64,000 bases of DNA, taken from assembly GCA_963720725.1 (NCBI GenBank), contig CAVRGN010000003.1, positions 1,116,001-1,180,000 of the forward strand, given 5' to 3'. Source of the stretch: Benzoatithermus sp963720725. Lineage in GTDB: Bacteria; Pseudomonadota; Alphaproteobacteria; Geminicoccales; Geminicoccaceae. The notes below the pieces were generated by a model that saw only the letters and a list, made by a program, of their open reading frames with translations, ran no database searches and was not told the DNA's origin. The translations under genes and the position numbers were made by a program. Shown piece by piece: positions 61,348 to 64,000 of this stretch (its first letter is position 1; each line of letters begins with the position of its first letter).

Positions 61348-62141
61348 CCTGCCTGCTCCTGCTCGCCGCGGGTCAAGAACGCGCGCACGCTGGGGTTGGT
61401 GGAATGCTCGAGCAGCCACCGCGGATTGCCGTCGGCGATCATGGTCCGAGTCGCCACGTCGAGGAACACCGAGTTGTCGGCGATGGCGAAGATGCTGGCG
61501 AGCTCGTGGGTGACGATCACCACCGTCATGCCCAGGCTGTCGCGCAGCTCGAGGATGAGGTCGTCGAGCAGGCGCGAGCTCACCGGGTCGAGCCCGGCGG
61601 AGGGCTCGTCGAGGAACAGGATCTCGGGGTCGAGCGCCATGGCCCGCGCGATCGCCGCCCGCTTGCGCATCCCGCCGCTGATCTCGGACGGGTAATAGTC
61701 GCCGAAGCCCGCCAGCCCGACCAGCGCCAGCTTGAAGTCGGCGATTTCGCGCAAGGTATCGGGCGCGAGCTCGGTGTAGGTGGCGAGCGGCAGGGTCACG
61801 TTCTCGGCGAGCGTCATCGAGGTCCACAAGGCGCCCTGCTGGTACATGACGCCGATCCGGCGCAGGAGCGCCTGCTGCTCGGCGGCCCCGGCGCGCCACA
61901 AATCGGCGGGCCCGAGCATGATCCGGCCTGTGGCCGGCTGCTGCAGGCCGACCAGATGGCGCAACAGGGTGCTCTTGCCCGAGCCGCTGCCGCCCATGAT
62001 GACGAACACGTCGCCGCGGCGGATCACGAAGCTCAGGTCCCGCATGATCGTCCGGCCGCCATAGGCCATGGTCAGCCCGTCGACCAGGACGTGCGGCGCC
62101 CGCGACGCAACGGGGACGGTGAGGTCACAGCCCGAGCGCAT
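61344..62141 (-). CDS. ABC transporter ATP-binding protein (MlaF-like)
   Basis: The ATPase of the MCE lipid-transport complex, 265 residues. Walker A GGSGSGKSTLLR, Q-loop QQGALWTSMTLAENV, signature SGGMRKRAAIARAMA, Walker B ILFLDEPSAGLDP and the switch His in VTHELAS are all present. The MlaF/Ttg2A-like SEISGGMRKR form separates it from general importers. The start overlaps the end of the permease gene by 17 bases; a GTG further upstream (62153) is also possible. Confidence 0.93.
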   Translation of the reverse strand: MRSGCDLTVPVASRAPHVLVDGLTMAYGGRTIMRDLSFVIRRGDVFVIMGGSGSGKSTLLRHLVGLQQPATGRIMLGPADLWRAGAAEQQALLRRIGVMYQQGALWTSMTLAENVTLPLATYTELAPDTLREIADFKLALVGLAGFGDYYPSEISGGMRKRAAIARAMALDPEILFLDEPSAGLDPVSSRLLDDLILELRDSLGMTVVIVTHELASIFAIADNSVFLDVATRTMIADGNPRWLLEHSTNPSVRAFLTRGEQEQAG

Positions 62142-63300
62142 ACGCCACCACATTCACCAGGCAGTCGGCGACGATCACCGCCACGATGCCGGTGACCACG
62201 GCGGACGTGGTGGCGGCACCGACCGCCGCGGCGTTGCGGCCCGAGCGGATGCCGCGCATGCAACCGGCGATCGCCACCAGCAGCCCGAACAAGCCGGCCT
62301 TGACCAGGCCGATCCAGACGTCCTGCAGCCGCACGAACTGCAGGCTCTGTTCATAGTAGGTCGCGGGCGAGATGCCGAGCACGCCGATGCCGATCGCGGC
62401 CCCGCCCAGGATCCCGGCGAGGTTGGCGTAGACCGCGAGCAGGGGCATCATCAGGGTGAAGGCGAGCAGCCGCGGCAGGACCAGGAAGTCGATGGGCGAG
62501 ATGCCCAGCGTGCGCAGGGCGTCGATCTCCTCGTTGACCTGCATGGTGCCGAGCTCGGCGGCGTAGGCCGCCCCGGTGCGCCCGGCCATGATCAGGGAGG
62601 CCATCATCGGGCCCATCTCGCGCAGCATGCCGATCGCCACGAGGTTGGCCACGAACACCTGGGCGCCGAACAGGGCGAGCTGCGAACCGCCGACGAACGC
62701 CTGGATCATGCCGACCAGCACGCTGATCAGGGTGATGATCGGCAGGGCGTCGGCGCCGCACTGCTGGACCGCGAGCCAGAAATCGCGGCGGCGCATCAGC
62801 GCCCGCCCGATCACCAGCCGCCCGAAGGACAGCGCCACCTCGCCGACGAACGAGGCCATGTCGCCGGCCGCCGCGGCGAAGCTGCGTGTCGCCTCGCCCA
62901 GGCGCACGAGCGGCCCGGTCGGCGCCTGCTGTTCCTGCTCGGGATGCTCGGGCACCACGGCGGCGAGGCGGATCAGGCGCAGCGCGCCCTCGGGCAGATC
63001 GCCGGGCTGCCAGTCCAGCTTCCGGGCCTCGGCCAGCTCGGCGATCTGGATCAGGATGCTCGGCAGCAGGGAATCCCACTCGCCGAGCTCCTCTGCCTCG
63101 ACGCGAACGGTCCCGCCGGGCCGTGCGACGCGCAGCCGGGCGCGGATCTCCGCTAGACCCGGGGGTCCGTGCTCGATCACCCAGTCGCCGCCGAGCCGCA
63201 GCACGAGCTCGGCACCCCGCTCGACGATCGTCGCCCGAGGTGCCCGCGCCGGGTCGCTCGCAGGTGCGGGAAGTGAAGCTGCCGCCATCGTCACCACCAT
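62125..63300 (-). CDS. MlaE-family permease with N-terminal STAS-like domain
   Basis: The membrane permease of the MCE system, about 391 residues, roughly 130 more than the minimal MlaE. Residues about 1-135 look like a STAS-type domain (TIVERGAELVLRLGGDW, TVRVEAEELGEWDSLLPSIL), as in some MlaE/STAS fusions where MlaB is joined. The permease part has six hydrophobic segments, including PIITLISVLVGMIQAFVGGSQL and LVAIGMLREMGPMMASLIMAGRTGAAYAAELGTMQVNEEIDAL, the family signature. It is the first gene of the four-gene operon. The start lies between 63318 (GTG) and 63288 (ATG). Confidence 0.9.
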   Translation of the reverse strand: MVVTMAAASLPAPASDPARAPRATIVERGAELVLRLGGDWVIEHGPPGLAEIRARLRVARPGGTVRVEAEELGEWDSLLPSILIQIAELAEARKLDWQPGDLPEGALRLIRLAAVVPEHPEQEQQAPTGPLVRLGEATRSFAAAAGDMASFVGEVALSFGRLVIGRALMRRRDFWLAVQQCGADALPIITLISVLVGMIQAFVGGSQLALFGAQVFVANLVAIGMLREMGPMMASLIMAGRTGAAYAAELGTMQVNEEIDALRTLGISPIDFLVLPRLLAFTLMMPLLAVYANLAGILGGAAIGIGVLGISPATYYEQSLQFVRLQDVWIGLVKAGLFGLLVAIAGCMRGIRSGRNAAAVGAATTSAVVTGIVAVIVADCLVNVVAYALGL

Positions 63301-63426
63301 CCGCGGCGGAGCCTGCACAAGCCGTCCGCGCTTGTCACGCCACTAAGGCGCGAGGGGACTTGCCGCTGTGCACTGCCGCAGGTCATGTGCGCCTGATGCC
63401 ACCCCCGCAAGCCCGGAGTTCGGAAC

Positions 63427-63876
63427 ATGCGAGCACCTCCGGTCTGGATCCTGGCGCTACTGCCGCTCGCCGGCTGCACGCTGGGCAGTATCGAGCACAG
63501 TCGGACGGTGCCGGAAGATCCGGCGACGGTGGCCGAGCGGCTTGCGTCCGAGTTGCCGCGCCTGGGCTTCGTCGAGGTCGAGCGCTCCCCGGGCGCGGTC
63601 ACGGCGACGGCGGCCGCGGTGACGTCGGGCTGGGCGATCTGCGGGCCGATCCTGGTCGGGGACGGCGACGACCGCTACCGCATGGTGGGTGCCGACAGGA
63701 GGCATGGCTCGGTGCGGGTCACCCTGACGCCGGCCGCGGGCGGCGGCACGACCGTGGCGGTGTTTCCGAGCTTCACCGCCGACTATCGGGATCCGAACAA
63801 GGGCATCGTGCTCGAGCGCGCCTGCCGCAGCGGCGGCACGCTCGAGGGTCAGCTGCTGCAGGCCGCGGCCGGGTGA
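63427..63876 (+). CDS. Small lipoprotein of unknown function
   Basis: A 149-residue lipoprotein with signal VWILALLPLAGC (lipobox LAGC, mature start TLGSIEHS). The mature part (EDPATVAERLASELPRLGFVEVERS, GSVRVTLTPAAGGGTTVAVFPSF) suggests a compact alpha/beta fold. No known family was recognised. It is divergent from the mlaE-like gene with a 126-base gap; a link with the envelope lipid system is possible but unproven. The remaining 124 bases to the window end show no recognisable feature. Confidence 0.72.
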   Translation: MRAPPVWILALLPLAGCTLGSIEHSRTVPEDPATVAERLASELPRLGFVEVERSPGAVTATAAAVTSGWAICGPILVGDGDDRYRMVGADRRHGSVRVTLTPAAGGGTTVAVFPSFTADYRDPNKGIVLERACRSGGTLEGQLLQAAAG

Positions 63877-64000
63877 CGGTCGGCAGAAGCAGCTCGGGCA
63901 GACCCGCACCGGCTCCGGCGTCGCCGGTGTCCCATGGCCTGCGGCTTGTCAGGGGCCGGTCGATCCCGCTCGTGGCCGCGCCGCCCTAGCCGAGTGCCGC

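Noticed and set aside
1..64000. CRISPR arrays, tRNA or rRNA genes, insertion sequences, prophage
   Set aside because: I looked for regular repeats with spacers, cloverleaf-like regions, transposase motifs and phage structural genes and recognised none. A covariance-model and IS search would be decisive.

Overview
The window is 64 kb of GC-rich bacterial chromosome, densely packed with genes on both strands. High-GC codon use, three-part TRAP transporters, PQQ- and molybdenum-dependent periplasmic oxidation, a DUF1194 protein, a phasin and an epmA/efp pair suggest an alphaproteobacterium, perhaps near Rhodospirillales or Geminicoccales. No rRNA or marker gene confirms this. No rRNA, tRNA, CRISPR array, insertion sequence or phage gene was recognised. 

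Layout. (1) 1-7969 is a catabolic island. A LacI-type regulator, a cupin and a TRAP transporter lie on the minus strand, divergent from a hydroxyquinol-type ring-cleavage dioxygenase, an SDR, a BKACE (DUF849) enzyme and a quinone-oxidoreductase-like enzyme. The divergent region has two back-to-back sigma70-like promoters, each followed directly by a GCAATC-type palindrome; a third copy precedes the regulator gene. (2) 8447-11453 is pabB and pabA for folate synthesis, separated by a TIR-domain gene of foreign-looking composition. (3) 11443-16844 is a periplasmic oxidation block: PQQ alcohol dehydrogenase, Rieske protein and a two-subunit molybdenum hydroxylase. (4) 17909-23081 is dabA/dabB inorganic-carbon uptake with a divergent LysR gene. 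(5) 23091-33585 holds an APC permease fused to an LssY_C domain, a LysE exporter, sqdB, RNase T2, an FAD oxidase, glgC, a RoxA-like di-haem lipoprotein and a DUF1194 protein. (6) 33599-36572 is a second TRAP system. (7) 36737-38459 is epmA and efp. (8) 38649-50650 is mixed housekeeping and envelope genes: PLD-like protein, SleB hydrolase, S10 peptidase, photolyase, thioredoxin 2, multicopper oxidase, YqeY and others. (9) 50761-52370 is a phasin with two PhaR-like operators and a 3-hydroxyacyl-CoA dehydrogenase. (10) 52546-59640 has small envelope proteins, a methyltransferase, a sugar-phosphate transferase, an Ada-like protein, a macro-domain remnant, a GDSL hydrolase and glutaryl-CoA dehydrogenase. 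(11) 59627-63300 is an MCE/Mla lipid-transport operon. 

At least eight genes appear frameshifted although homology continues in another frame, some with two or three compensating shifts. Most are probably base-calling or assembly indels. I tag the badly broken ones as pseudogene only because the frame as read is interrupted. No gene-free stretch exceeds about 205 bases. The strongest leads are the LacI-controlled island, which may end aromatic degradation through BKACE, and the TIR gene placed inside the pab pair.
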